64,000 bases of DNA from Sipunculus nudus (taxonomy: Eukaryota > Annelida > Sipuncula > Golfingiida > Sipunculidae): contig CM049317.1 in the NCBI GenBank assembly GCA_026874595.1, positions 35,618,901-35,682,900 of the forward strand. The letters are read 5' to 3'. The notes beneath the pieces are model-generated. The model was not told the DNA's origin and made no database searches. It worked only from the letters and a program-made list of their open reading frames with translations. Position numbers and translations under genes: made by a program. Shown piece by piece: positions 33,241-45,605 of this stretch (position 1 is its first letter; the number at the start of each line of letters is the position of its first letter).

Positions 33241-33289
33241 TAATGTGCAGTGGTAAGAGGGTTCAGAAAAGACAGGAGAACTGAACATA

Positions 33290-33580
33290 GAGGGACTATT
33301 GCCCAGAACCCTTCACCCCATCCACTGATCACTGTACCTGAGAACGGGGAGACTGAATATACCAGCATCAGCACCCACCGTGCACAGCAAGGTGGATGGC
33401 TGGAGCATACACAGCAGTAAAGTAAAGCTGTATGATACGTTCTTTGATGTAGCTGAGTACCTGGAAAATAACAGTTGAGCCTGCAGTGTCCCAGAGTTCC
33501 AAGCAAACCAGTTCAATGATACCAATCGCACGGTGCTGACTGCCATGACTAGGGTTGTAGTCCCTAGTGAGTGGTGATAA
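33290..33580 (+). pseudogene. Unidentified broken coding fragment
   Basis: One plus-strand frame reads NIPASAPTVHSKVDGWSIHS, then KVKLYDTFFDVAEYLENNS, a TGA, then ACSVPEFQANQFNDTNRTVL. The protein-like composition across the stop suggests a decayed exon. Family unknown. Confidence 0.3.
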
Positions 33581-33617
33581 ACTCATGCTGGAGGTCAGCA
33601 TCTGAAGTGGGCACACG

Positions 33618-34020
33618 GTGCTGTACTGGAAGAATGAAGAGGGGAGAAATGGAAATGGACCTAAACTGCTTTACCAACGTGCTTCACCAAGTTTCCTGAG
33701 TGAAATGGAGTCAAATGTCAATAAAAATAAGGAAAATGACCACTGTTTCGGTAAGATCAATTATTTTAACACTCTTTTGAGAAAAAAGAAAGGGAACAGC
33801 CCCTCACTGGGCCAAAATGAAAGAGGACCTCAGTGTCATGATACACTGCCAAGCTACCTACCCAGCATTTGTCAAGCCCAAGGGCAAGACTTAAGAGGTG
33901 GACCAGAAATACTTTGACGTGACCAACAAGGAGTGGGGCTGTTTCAACCGGAAGCAATTGTATCACTTACTCAAATCACTTTAGGATTTCTGCCCACAGC
34001 TGCAGACTTAATATGTGACC
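33618..34020 (+). pseudogene. Unidentified broken coding fragments
   Basis: Frames at 33618-33917 and about 33822-33983 read ...SEMESNVNKNKEND and ...VDQKYFDVTNKEWGCFNRKQ in different phases. They look like pieces of an old gene but match nothing I know. Confidence 0.25.
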
Positions 34021-34095
34021 CTCATGTAAGCACTAAATCTGTTATCTCTGCGTGATTGTATTTAGCTTGGGTGAACTCTATGCCCCTCATCCTTA

Positions 34096-34231
34096 GCTAT
34101 GTGTTTGCTGATAGAAGAAGTGTTGACCTGTGTCCTGTACTCCTGTATCCATTCATCCTAATTGCTATGTGTTTGCTGATAGAAGAAGTGTTGACCTGTG
34201 TCCTGTACTCCTGTATCCATTCATCCTAATT
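34096..34231. repeat. Perfect tandem duplication of 68 bp
   Basis: 34096-34163 (GCTATGTGTTTGCTGATAGA onward) is repeated base for base at 34164-34231. The identity implies a very recent duplication. Confidence 0.95.
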
Positions 34232-34266
34232 GGGCAGTGTTGATGTAATGCTATCAATAGTTGCTG

Positions 34267-34502
34267 TGACAAACGCCATCGTAAGCGCCAGGAAAAATGT
34301 CGGTTAAAATCAACCGCGAGTCAGAAAACCAGAACATCTGCCAAGCTCCCGGGGGAGCTGACGGGGTACTTGCTACCTAATCATCACTCCTGACAGGTTT
34401 ACTTAACCAAAGATGCCACAACAAGAGAGCCTCAGATTCTGTTCTGGATCAAAGAACACTGGGGTAAGGTTTCTCCTGATTTTATTAAGGAAATCATCTA
34501 AG
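34267..34502 (+). pseudogene. Unidentified broken coding fragment
   Basis: A frame from CGCCATCGTAAG reads RHRKRQEKCRLKSTASQK, passes one TGA (about 34393), and continues QVYLTKDATTREPQILFWIK to EII-stop near 34500. Charged, protein-like, family unknown. Confidence 0.25.
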
Positions 34503-36250
34503 AAGACAGGGATTTCCACCTCTTTATATAGAACCTAAACTCAGCTTCAAGGAAAGTAATGACAAAGACCCATTGGAGGGTTTTATGGTTGTGAGCTATG
34601 CCCCTCTCTCTCTGAACCAACATCTTTAAACAGCTTTGAACAAATTATAGTCTGCAGTCTCAAAAAACCTGGAAAGATACACAAATATCAGTCCTTAATT
34701 AAACAATTCCTGCAAAGGCTGCATTGTGAACATATCATTTTGATTTGGATAGGGCATATTAATGTCAAATGCACTGAGTATGACCTTGATCGCAGATGAC
34801 CTCTTAATGAGCTACATTAAAAAAATGTATACAAAATATAATTATTCCTGTGTACTTATTTATTTGTTTTATTTATTTGTTTTAGAATGCAAAGCAATTT
34901 GTTCATAAACAGAAGTGCGGCTTGCTTATATGCTGTTGTGTTAACTTGTTTATTTTCTTAATTTAAAAAAATATGTGTCAGGACTAGCTGAAAAATCAAA
35001 AACATTCTTCACATGGCAGTGAGTCAGTCATAGAAAATTATTGTGTTTTGTAGCACATAAAATGACGTCAAACTACTTGCATTGATGTTGAAGTGCAGCC
35101 TAAGAAGCCTCAATAACAGGGCCTTTGATTTGTACACAACAGGGGTGCTATATATATGGCTAAGGGACCTGCAGGGTGGTGGTGTATCCATCCAGTCCAA
35201 GGTGACCCGGAGTGTTGGGTACAGAATGATCCATGGTGGGGGTGAATGTGACGGTACATATAAAAGTGTTCCTAATGGTCTCACAGTGAAGCTTCTTCAT
35301 TGGCTTCTGTGCAGGCTGTGCCTGTTTGATCCCCTGAGCCTCTGGATGATACTGATAGAGACAAGAAAGAACTCATAAAGGGGATGGAAATTTATCACAA
35401 AAATAAATCTACACTTTATCCTTTTTCACCTCTTGCAGACAAACTTCCTAACAGGAAGCTTTCCACCAACTCATCCTGATGTATGTTTTGCAAAGATTCT
35501 CATACAACTGAGTCAGATGTTCACTTCAATCTTGCTTATTACAGACTGTAAACAATGTCTGCAGATTTAAGTGTAACTGCTTTGGCACAAAGAGTGTGAG
35601 AATTAAGTGAAAGACCTGAATGTAGTTTTGCCTCACAATGATTTCAGTGGCAAGAATATTTTGAGTAATCCTCTTAAGACTTTTTTAAATCAGTTTGGTA
35701 CGATGAAAATTTTTCACTACATGATATTGCTTTCAAAATCACCTGTGTACAGATGTGGTGTTGAATTAGTAACTATAGCATGATGCATTAAGACAAACCT
35801 TTGCAGCTTGATGCAGAGGGAAAACCAATTTAAGATTACTTGCTATTAAAACATATATCCAACAGTTACTCCACATAAAAGCCTATATTCAAAGTCAAAA
35901 GAGAAATAATGAGCTCTTATCAGGTCTGTGTAGGCAACAACAAAATTTATATTTAAAATGACAGACAAGGCAGACTAGACAGGTATGGAAGTCCCTTGCT
36001 CCAGAAACGCAGGAACAGGTGTCCTGGTCTCCAGAATGAAAACCTTGAAAATAAAATATAAAAGTTCTCTACTGGTAATCAAAACAAGGCCTACAGGCCT
36101 AATGCGAACCTGTGCAATGGGATTACACCAGGTTTAATGCTTCAATGCTGGACAATTACTTTTCAAGAACATGTGTAACATGTATATGAACAATGCAAGT
36201 ACTAAACACTTTGAACAAGAAACAATTACACAAACATCACTGCTGAAATT
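34503..36250. other. Anonymous DNA, no gene seen
   Basis: AT-rich with overlapping short ORFs on both strands at 35024-35378 that match nothing. Two TTTATTTGTTTTATTTATTTG copies occur near 34860. Confidence 0.35.
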
Positions 36251-36600
36251 CTGGCATTGGTGCACACAACACAAAAATGATTGTAGCTGGCACCACCAGT
36301 CTTGTATACAACGAAGATATATATATATATATATGCCCAATGTCAGACTGATATGTCAAACCCCTCCTGCGAAATAAGCATGCAGGGACATACACTGTGC
36401 AAAAATTATTGTAGGTGGCGCCACAAGTCTTGACACAGTAAAGCTACCCAATATGTATAAACATGCCAAATTTCATGCTGATGTATCAAATTCCTCTGTA
36501 GAAATAAGCAGATGCATACACTGTGCAAAGGTCAATGTAGGTGGTGACACCTGTCCTGTAAACGGGAAAGCCATCAAAGACGCATAGACAGGTCTAAATA
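36251..36600. repeat. Tandem repeat of about 127 bp with the GGTGGCGCC core
   Basis: Three units marked by GTAGCTGGCACCACC (36284), GTAGGTGGCGCCACA (36411) and GTAGGTGGTGACACC (36537), with AAGCTACCC/AAGCCATC and GTCAAAC/ATCAAAT following. This is the same grammar as the 140-bp half unit at 8.4-9.5 kb but otherwise diverged. A short (TA)n run interrupts unit one. Confidence 0.7.
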
Positions 36601-37912
36601 TCAGGCCAATACATCAAACTTCACTTGAGTTTGATGCACTGGGCTAACCAGTTGCTCCCAAGTGAAACGTGACAAACTGCTGCCTCAAGCTACTGCACTG
36701 AGTGAACTCTTGACCTTCACCTGGCTGGACTGAGTGAACTTTTGACCTGGTGATGCTAGCCCCTGGCATTTTTGAGATAGCTATGGTTAACTAGAGACGA
36801 AGCACCACGCACTGACGAAGACGGAGGACGCTGCAACATTGCATAAGCTCACAGGTCCGCTAAAAATCTTATAGAATTTGTTAGATGATTTTTTTTTTGA
36901 GATAGCTATGACGCAGGACGGACGATGGAACACGGACGATGCCACACCATTGGTTAAGCTCACAGATTCTCTAAAAATGCAAACCAAGTTTTTCAAACAG
37001 CTGAAAGATATAGTTCCAATAATCTTGGAATTCTGCATCTAGACGATGTTTCTAGAAGTCTGGATGCTGTGTCTAGATGTCTAGACACATTGATTAGACA
37101 CCAGACAGAGCCAGGTCGGTTGCCATCGTGATGTCTGGACCGCACCTGGTTGTACTGAGTGACCTCTTGACTTGGCTGCTGAAACTCAGCATGTTGTCAA
37201 ATCTGTTTTCAAACACAGGAAGCCTTTTTCGATTGGCTACACTGCTTTTTTAAAGCTTCATTTACCCAATCTATTCTTAAAAAACTGGCAGAACCCTACC
37301 TTAGAATAATGCTTGTAAAGTTTAAACTTATCAGCTTAACAGTTTCATCATAAAACAGTGTATATGCTTAAAGATTCTAAAATTACATTTTTGCTTGTAA
37401 AAAACAGATCAATGTAGGTGGGGCCACCAATACCTCAATTTAAGATATGACATATGTGACAAAATTGGTATAAAATTTAGTGATTACAGCTCGAGCAGTT
37501 TCTGAGATTTTAATTTCAGTGTGCTTTTTTGGACAGAAGACTAAGTTCAACCTCCTGTAACTCAGCTAAAAATCTCCAAACTGGAACCACTCAAACAAAC
37601 ATGAGAAAGATTGTTCCAGGGATCATTTCTGTGAAATAGGCGACAAATTGGCTGGACATTTTCCGAGAAGAAGATTTTTTAAAGTTTTTCTAGCTGTTTC
37701 CCTATAAAATCTCAGAAAATACAGTTAGAAAAAAAATTTAATAAATCCGATAGAGTTTTTTTAGATGACTGTTTATTTGCAAAAAAATTTGGTGATGTTA
37801 GCTTCTGGTTTTATTAGATAACGATGGTTGACGTACAGACGATGCATGATGCACACCGCACAACGGACAACATTGCACCATTGCATAAGCTCACAGGTTC
37901 GCTAAAAATACT
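36601..37912. mobile_element. Cluster of pearl-type/Helitron-like repeat tails
   Basis: Three tails end with the same signature: CATAAGCTCACAGGTCCGCTAAAAA-like sequence at about 36842-36866, 36950-36977 and 37882-37909, each preceded by an ACGGACGATG-rich patch. A related core GTAGGTGGGGCCACC lies near 37416. They look like successive or nested insertions of the same family. No coding capacity is seen. Confidence 0.55.
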
Positions 37913-39300
37913 GTATACTGGTGTACACGTATAACAACCTATTTGCTGTCTGAGTGCATATGATCATTGACTGTTAAACTGTTACTATTTTTAGCTATTT
38001 TGAGGTTGGGGCAGTAACAACAACATTCCATATGAATATGTGCCGGAACTGCCCCAGGACAAGTTTGCCCTGTTGCGTGGCTGTAGAGGCTGAGTTACCC
38101 AGTAAGGATGAGCTGAGCTGGTTGGAGGAATGAGACAGGCAAAAGAATGTTCGAGAAGGCAGGTCATGCGGAGGAAAGCTAGAAAGAGATGAACATACTG
38201 AAAACATGCAGGTGTAGAACAGCTGGTTCGAGGGAGTTGGTGGATTGCTTAGTTGGTGAGGACCATTTTTAATTGTGCTGTTGGTGGTGACATAGTCAGG
38301 TGGCCAGGGCAGACTATAAAATATACCAGGGACTTCCGCAAAATTTATACCAACTTGGTGGCTGGGCAATTACAGCACGCAATTATAGCCAGTCCAGGAG
38401 CTGTGGGGACTGTCTATTTATTGAAAGTTGTGTCTGACTGATAGTTGTTGTCACTAATTCTCCCCCCCCCCCCAACTCGAATTTGGTACAGTGGATCTGT
38501 GCAGTGTTGAAGAGGATTAACCCTTCCTCTCCCCCAGTTGCTACAAATACATTATCTGCAGCAGTTTTTATGTACAGTTTGGAACTTTTAGATACTTTTT
38601 TAGGTTTAAAGTTTACCAATGATGTAAGAATGTTAATGGATGTAGCAATATTTTGGTGATGGTGGTGGTAGAGTATATTAACTTTGAAGGTCTGGCTTCT
38701 GTCCTGACTATTGACTTTTAAACTGATGAACTTTGTAATGTGTCAGCTTGAAATATTTTCAACTTTGCTTTTTTCAAAGAACAAATCAAACAAAATTGCG
38801 AAACCTACCTAAAGAGACCAAAAAACATTCCAGATTGTAAATGCTTAGAAAAACCTAATTTTTAACACTTATGCATCAGTCTCTGTGCCAAAATAGGTTA
38901 AAAGTTTGTTTCTTGTTTTGATGTGAAGAGCTCTGTGCTTTACCAAGCACAGCAAATAATATCAACCGGTGGCCATAAAGGTGAAGAAGGAATACAGATT
39001 TATACCCAATATCCAGAGAGACACTCTGTGAAAGAGGCATGGGACCATGGAAGAGGCTTGAGGACAGCAAGTCAATGGCAAGGCCTGTTCCTCTGGGTAA
39101 AGAGGAACCAAGGTGAATTAGCAAGACAATCCATTCCTTAGAAAGGCCATCACTCAAAGATATTGCTAAATCCCATAAATCAAGATACACAGAGACATGA
39201 AATGATTAAAGTGACTTTTTGTAAATGCATATATGTTTTATAGACAGCTTGATCTTAAATAATATCAATCATGGTACAACTGCTTTTAGATTGAGCTATA
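37913..39300. other. Anonymous DNA with a poly-C run
   Basis: ORFs on both strands at 37995-38619 and 38876-39190 are not recognised. A run of about 12 C lies near 38462-38473. Confidence 0.3.
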
Positions 39301-39640
39301 GCATCTAAAACCCCAGTCACACTGTCCCGGATTAGCCTACAGATCACCACAGACGGCCAGGGACTTGCAATACGTGGTGAATCATGGCGGATGGATATTC
39401 CTAACAGTGTTGTCAGGGACCAGCAGGGTTTCAGTACAGACTACCAAGGTTTCATTATGGAATACCAGGGTTTCAATACGGACACAGGGAAGATTCACCA
39501 AGGATCTCCGTAATTCTTCCGTGAACATTCACAGAATGACTAAGGATCATGAGGGTTTTAGTACAGACCATGACAGTTAGATACTGAGGTACAACCCCAT
39601 GAGGCGGAAGCGTTAGGGTCGTGCTACGGATGGAGCTGCG
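39301..39640. repeat. Short degenerate repeats upstream of the MADF gene
   Basis: Several copies of GGTTTCAGTACAGACTACCA and variants (GGTTTCAATACGGACAC, GGTTTTAGTACAGACCATG) about 30-100 bp apart. The stretch starts with CCCCAGTCACACTGTCCCGG, which resembles the terminal sequence of Harbinger-type transposons, but no matching inverted end is visible. Confidence 0.4.
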
Positions 39641-39709
39641 CTGCTTTTTTGTGTAAAAAGGACAGTCTCCGCTTGTCAGCCCTCTTTCACGTGTTTCACA
39701 TTGAACTAA

Positions 39710-40252
39710 ATGTCGCCAATGAAAAGAAAAGACTCTACAGCCAGAAAGAAGGCAGCCTCGCGTCCCCGTACACCGTCCCTACAACCAAGCAGAGATGGTT
39801 CAGAGGAAGAATCTCTTCATGCGCACAACTGCTCTTCTGCTACTGCCTCTGATGGAGAGAATGCAAAGTGGAAAAATAAGGCCAATTCTCTTCAATTAAC
39901 CGAGGCACAAGAAGATGATGTTATAGAATGGTGGAAGGAGAACCCTCTTACGTACTCCAAGGGGCTGAAAGAATATAATGACACTGGCAAGAAGGTCCAG
40001 CTCTGGCAGGAAAAGGCCAAGGAATTAAATCCGACAAGCCACGTTCTCCTGATAACCTAGTATGATAGTATGAGGACGATGCTGGGAAAGTTGATGCTAA
40101 AAAAATCCAGCGAAGGTGCGAAAGAGCTGACAGATTGGGAACAATGGGTTCTCAGGAAATTTGACTTCCTTCAAGCCCACACAGCCAGAGTTCAAGGCAG
40201 GCCAGCTGTGAATGTAAGTCGAAAACCCTCAGACATTCTTCAAAACATTTAA
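39710..40252 (+). pseudogene. MADF-domain (Myb/SANT-like) gene with one nonsense codon
   Basis: ATG at 39710 starts a basic N-terminus (MSPMKRKDSTARKKAASRP) and a Ser-rich linker. From about residue 62 the MADF domain reads LTEAQEDDVIEWWKENPLTY, SKGLKEYNDTGKKVQLWQEK, then ...VLLIT-stop-YDSMRTMLGKLML. The stop is TAG at 40058-40060 in the same frame; a Trp is usual here in MADF proteins, so TGG to TAG is the simplest lesion. The frame continues with ELTDWEQWVLRKFDFL to a possible splice donor (AAT|GTAAGT, about 40210). MADF proteins bind DNA and include the Myb-like partner of Harbinger transposases. No transposase is seen next to it, so it may be a transposon orphan or a host gene copy. Confidence 0.75.
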
Positions 40253-40640
40253 AATGTAAGATTTTTTAATGTTTATCTATTACATTTTGTATAATTTTAA
40301 ATCCTGGTAAACAATTGTAATTCCCTCAATCATAGTATAAAAAACATTTTCATGGTATGAATATTATTATGTTTAAAACCAATTATGATTTTGCCACAAA
40401 ACTGTATTATGGTTTATAGGACTTGAAGGTAAATGTCTGGAAAAAGTGAATATAAAATGGATATTATCATGTTAAACTAGAATATCAGCAGAAGCTGACA
40501 AAAGCCCTCAGCCAAAAGAACAGTGTTTAGAGGTGGTAACAGTGACAAGTACTAAATATCTGTTCTCACATGGATGTATATCTGTACGTGTCTCAGTTAT
40601 AAATTTAAAATGGAGAGGTATGTACCATGATTCATAACAA
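40253..40640. other. AT-rich spacer
   Basis: No gene or repeat recognised. Confidence 0.3.
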
Positions 40641-41485
40641 TCCATCAAATGCTTCCTGAAAATAGCTTCTAAGTTTTATTCTCTGTGACCTTGAAAAGCA
40701 GGTCAAGGTCATCCATCTTCAAACTTGACTGAGATTTTGTTGATATGCATATTCACCAAAGAAATAAAATTCCTATTGTGAATCCTTTTAGAGATATCCT
40801 GCTCACAAGGCCAAAATTGAAAAATCCAAGAAAAATTCATTAAAAATCAGAAATTGCAGGTGGCGCCCCCAAACTTGTGCAGCAGTTACAGACCATCAGT
40901 CCCTATGATCATAGTAAGTATTGTGAAAATCCACCCAATGGTTCCTGAGAAATAAGCTTCTAAATGTTTTTTCTATAATCAGCTCTAAAACGTAGAAAAA
41001 TAGGTCAAGGTCACCCATCTTTGAACTTGACCGAGATTTTGTCAATATACATCTTCACCGAAAAAATAAAATTCCTACGGTGAATCCTTATAGAGATATC
41101 CCGCTCACAAGCCCAAAGTTGAAAAATCCGATAAAAATTCATTAAAAATCAGAAATTGTAGGTGGCGCCACCAAACTTGTGTAGCAGGTACAGATTATCA
41201 GTCCCAATAATCATATTAAGTTTTGTGAAAATCCACCAAATGGTTCCTGAGTAATAAGCATCTAAGTGTTTTTCTATAATCAGCTCTAAAATGTAGAAAA
41301 ATAGGTCAAGGGCACCCATTTTCGAACTTGACCGAGATTTTGTCGATATACATCTTTACCGAGGAAATAAAATTCTGACGGTGAATCCTTTTCAAGATAT
41401 CCCGCTCACAAGGTAAAAGTTAACGGACGCCGGACGGACGGACAGCTTGGGTGACGACAATAAATATTTAACATTTTTTTAGCTG
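40641..41485. repeat. Tandem repeat of about 300 bp with a pearl-type tail
   Basis: Roughly two and a half units: GGTGGCGCCCCC at about 40859 and GGTGGCGCCACC at about 41160, with AGGTCAAGGTCACC copies about 300 bp apart. The array closes with ACGGACGCCGGACGGACGGA and GGGTGACGACAATAAATA then TTTTTTAGCTGAA (to about 41485). It has the same internal-repeat plus ACGG-tail plan as 8.3-9.7 kb but a different unit. Confidence 0.75.
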
Positions 41486-42925
41486 AATGCTAATATTGCG
41501 CCTACTGATCAACCTAACAGACGTACACAGATACTGCAGACTACGGAACGGAAGAAGGAAGTCGGCCCAGTACCTCCGAGAGCCAATATGACACTCCACA
41601 TCCCACCACCACAGCAATATAGTTGCAACATGTTGCAATATGGTGCTCAGATGGTGGGGTGCTGTCTCAGAATCAGTAACATAGATAAGGGGTGGAATAT
41701 ACCTTGAATATATTTTACAAAATGTCTAGAGCTCCCTACCCATGAATGCTGCAGCATATTTTTCCATACAAGTTCTGGTTTAAATGTGCAGTGGCATAAT
41801 ATGCAGAGAAATGGAAACTGGCTTGTTGCTTTGACTAGAAGCCGATCTAGGCCATACTTTGCCAGCATTCTCTCCTGCTAAAATGGCTGCAATTAAGCTG
41901 ACAGGCTTCATAAAGCTGTCATAACTGTGTACAGCATTACAAAAGCATGATCAAGGAACAAACATTCCATCTGTTATGGCTGCCATCTTGGTTGGCAACC
42001 ATTTCACTACCCTTGAGCAACTTAAGGAAGAATCAAGTATTACCACAATTAAAATCATGTACAGTTGATTTTGGGAGATACCTGAGTTCTGGAGAATGCC
42101 TACAAACCAGCACCAAAACAAGTTAAGGCTAAAACGTATTTAACCCCTTTTGACTGGAGAGCATCCATGCACCTGATCATTTAAGTAAAAATAAAAGCCT
42201 GTTTGACTGGGTAAAACCTGTAAGGTTGACTTTGAGGAAGAGAGTGATGACTCTGATTTTCGACTGGTACCAGATCCAGAGCTTATCTGCTGCGGACAGA
42301 TTGTTCATTTTGTCATACTTTGTCATCAGTGTAATGTTAACGTGTCACAGTTATGACTATTATGAAATATTCAAATGAATGGTTTTGAATCTCTGTTTGT
42401 TGCATGTGAATATCAATCATTGTATCCCCTTATCAAGCTGAAGCACACAGAGACTATGGCTATGGCCATCAACTTCTTGTGCACTTCATTAGTCAGGGTT
42501 GTTATTAATTTGGGAAATGATTTCTTGTATATAATATGCGTTCCCTAACTCATCTAGCAAATGAGGTTGAGCAACATGGATCCTTTGATGCTTGTGCACT
42601 GTTTCCATTTGAGAACTTACTGCAGCAATTCAAGAAATGTGTTACGTCAGGAAAGTGAAAGCCAAGGAGTGAAATTGTCAAAAGATTAGGTGAAAACATG
42701 TTCTCACAAACTCAAGTTTGGTACAGAAAAAGAATTAAGTTGGAAATTTCACCAAAGTCCCAAAACAATGCTTATATAATCAAAGATCATACATGAAGCA
42801 GGCTGTTTCAGCTGATAAAATTTCAACCTCCTTGTGCCGAGTATATAATTACAGTGAAGCCCTCTTCAACAAACCCTGTGATTCTCAATTATCAGGCATA
42901 TAAGGTACATTGAAAAGATGCTCAT
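41486..42925. other. Anonymous DNA with one acidic exon-like frame
   Basis: At about 42218-42357 a frame reads VDFEEESDDSDFRLVPDPEL and ends at TGA. It is acidic like the 10278-10403 frame, but the two are not clearly homologous. No other coding signal. Confidence 0.3.
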
Positions 42926-43331
42926 ATGAAATCATTGTCTGCAGTCTACATAAAAACAAGGAAATCAGACTGGAAGAAAATGAAAACAGAAAACATCATA
43001 TTCATGGAAATACTGCACCAAATATCAAGAAAACTAGTAAGTCTGTTCATTAATGAGGATGTTCATTGTTCAATTTTTAATTATGTTGCAACTGCATTTT
43101 TTTTATATATGTATGTTCAAACTTCTTCCCACAGATGAAGCAGTAAACTACACTTTATATGATAAGATTAAGACCAGTTATGTTGTGTCCATATATTGTC
43201 ATTATAAAGAAAATGCTTATATGCATTGGTCACAATTACAATCAGCAACTAGCTTCTAACTAAGAAAAACCTAGTATGCATTCTTATACAAATAGCTGTT
43301 TTTACTATTTAATTATATATATTCTTTTCAG

Positions 43332-44780
43332 ATGGATCAACGAAACCTGTTGTTGAGTTCATGGGAGAAGGGGGTGTATCCTAAAAACTGGACAGAAGAA
43401 GATGGTAAGCATCTTATTTTTTTTTTCATTTGATCCACATTTGAAGATATTTGACCAAACTCCCACACAGATCATACTACATGCAATATTCTTTGTTATT
43501 TCTAAAGTAAAACTGAAAATGTTGTTAGGCACAAGTCTTTTATTTCGGGTGAAGACTTCATTTGTGGCCTTAGAAGCTATCCAAAATGGCAAAGCTGAGA
43601 CAGTGACCAGTGGAATAAAATAATCCTGACAAATAGTTAAGTACTGCTTCAAAAGATGGGAGGGTTGGGCTCTGATGGTGGGACCAGTGTCATGGTTGGA
43701 AAAGAGAATGGGGTGTTTTTTTTAACATTTCAGATGTAGACTTTGATACAGAATATTATTTAGCATACACTATCACATCACACACTATAAGATTTTTCTT
43801 TCACAACAAGATGTTTCTATTTTGTACTCCAAGTTGCTACTAGTATGAAGCAGGCAAATCTACAAAACACAAGCATTCACTGTACTGCCCACCACCTGGC
43901 CTTGGAAGCTGCACAAGCTGTGGACACTTTTCCCTACATGAAGAAGTTCAAATATACTGGTACCTATATTCATTTTCTGTTTCTTCTTGCATTCATCACC
44001 CTGACAGGCACAAACATAATCATGGTTACTTTTTAGGCTTTACTTGGAGATCCACTTCTGAAACTGAAGAAGGAATCCAATGTCTGGTGGCTCACACATC
44101 ACATGGCAGTCCAGAAATATTGCCATCAGCCATCACTAACCTACAGAGTAATAGGCCACTGAAAGAAGTAACTCTACTGAATAGCCTTGGGTCTTTCCAT
44201 GTTCTTGAGAACATACAACCTGCGTGCTATGTGATGTTTTGCCCCATCTTGGAAGCCTTTCCAAGATATTCCAAATAGGAATTGACCAAACGTATTCACT
44301 CCCATTACCAATTTGATCACTGAAATTTCTTTTGATTGGAATGTTTTGTAGTTAACAGGTGGAATTGGTACACACTGTATTTGACATTTACAGAGACAAG
44401 ACACAAATTCCAGCATGAGAGGATATGTTCAAGCTGCCACAGCTTCACTTGAAGGGTGCATGGTGCAGCCAGGCCAACATCTTCAGGGGTTGGAGGAGTG
44501 GCTAAAAACTTGGTAAGTTAGCTGTAATATTGTCAGATCAATCATGACTAAGGAGTCTTTCCAGAGACATGTATAAAGGATCATGCTGATTAAATTATCT
44601 TTATCACCATGGATTTTTCTCAAGTTTATCAATTTCAACTGTTTTTGGAACGACTTGCAATTTTACAATTTTACTTTTATTATAATGGTTTATACTTTCA
44701 GATAGCTACACCATTCCTTACCAATCTGGTCACAAACTTGAAAGATAGGTTCCAGGATTCTCATATCCTCTGAAGATGAA
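43332..44780 (+). pseudogene. hAT-type transposase-like gene, scattered decayed exons
   Basis: The order matches ZNF862/C17orf113-type hAT proteins. 43332-43404 is flanked by TTCTTTTCAG and GGTAAGC. 43839-43965 reads MKQANLQNTSIHCTAHHLAL, then EAAQAVDTFPYMKKFK. About 44052-44155 reads LKLKKESNVWWLTHHMAVQK, the conserved RWLSH-like stretch. 44413-44512 reads MRGYVQAATASLEG...LQGLEEWLKTW before GTAAGT. About 44705-44770 reads PFLTNLVTNLKDRFQDS. Several stops and frame breaks make it non-functional. The first exon is the least certain part. Confidence 0.55.
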
Positions 44781-45279
44781 TATCCCTGGACTTAGAGCTG
44801 CAGTGTACTGAAGATGAAATCTGAGTGCTGTGTGCACAAGCCTGAAGACTGACATCACATGTATACTGGTTGGATTTTCAAGTCAGAAAATACTTCAGTA
44901 TCCTTGTTTGTGTCGGGAAATGTCAAGTCAGAGCCGGAATCCAAGGCTGTCAGTTTGTCAAGGCTAATTTCTATGGGTCCCATATGTATTTTTTACAAAA
45001 TACCGCCAGACTGCAAGATTTTCTAACTGTAAAGGGATGGAATATCAAGTCGCGACTGTATGATTTTTTAATACATGTGTATATATACTAAATATTACAT
45101 GAAACTATGTAGTACTAAATATGTCTGAGTGTCTGAGTAAAAGATGCATAACCAATGAGCATAAGAAAAAGAGGTCATCCTTGGAGAGTGAGGGTGATGA
45201 TAAGTAACTAATTAACAAATAGCAAATAATTCATTGATAAATTAATCAGAACCTTGCATAAACTTATATGGCTGTTCAA
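44781..45279. other. Spacer, no gene seen
   Basis: The 44870-45091 ORF is unrecognised. Confidence 0.3.
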
Positions 45280-45358
45280 ATAAAATGTGGTCACACCTTA
45301 TTTTTGTTAATATTTATTGGTAAAAAATGTGGTCAAACCATATGTGACCACATTTTAT
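45280..45358. repeat. Short inverted repeat, candidate MITE
   Basis: ATAAAATGTGGTCACA (45280-45295) and its exact reverse complement TGTGACCACATTTTAT (45343-45358) bracket 47 bp that contains another AAAAATGTGGTCAAA copy. It could fold as either of two hairpins. It resembles a very short palindromic DNA-transposon end pair. Confidence 0.5.
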
Positions 45359-45605
45359 AATATTATATATGTCCCTTTTATATTATAAAGGTATTTAAAG
45401 GGACACCGGGGGCGGCAGCGTGCTAGTGGTAGCTCAGGCAGGGAGATTTGACCCTCGTGACCAGCGTCACATGATTAGTATTGTAAGCATTTTGCGCACA
45501 GCATTGGTGCAAGCAGCAGCGCCATTTTCTGCCGGGCACCTTTACTAAGTTTTCAGACAGTGTCAAACTGGTCTATTATAGTGTAAACTCGCGTCCTCTG
45601 TAAAA

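Noticed and set aside
33368-33616. Minus-strand ORF containing LELWDTAG, which resembles a small-GTPase G3 motif
   Set aside because: No P-loop, switch I or NKxD motif, and the plus strand has a more protein-like frame across the same bases.
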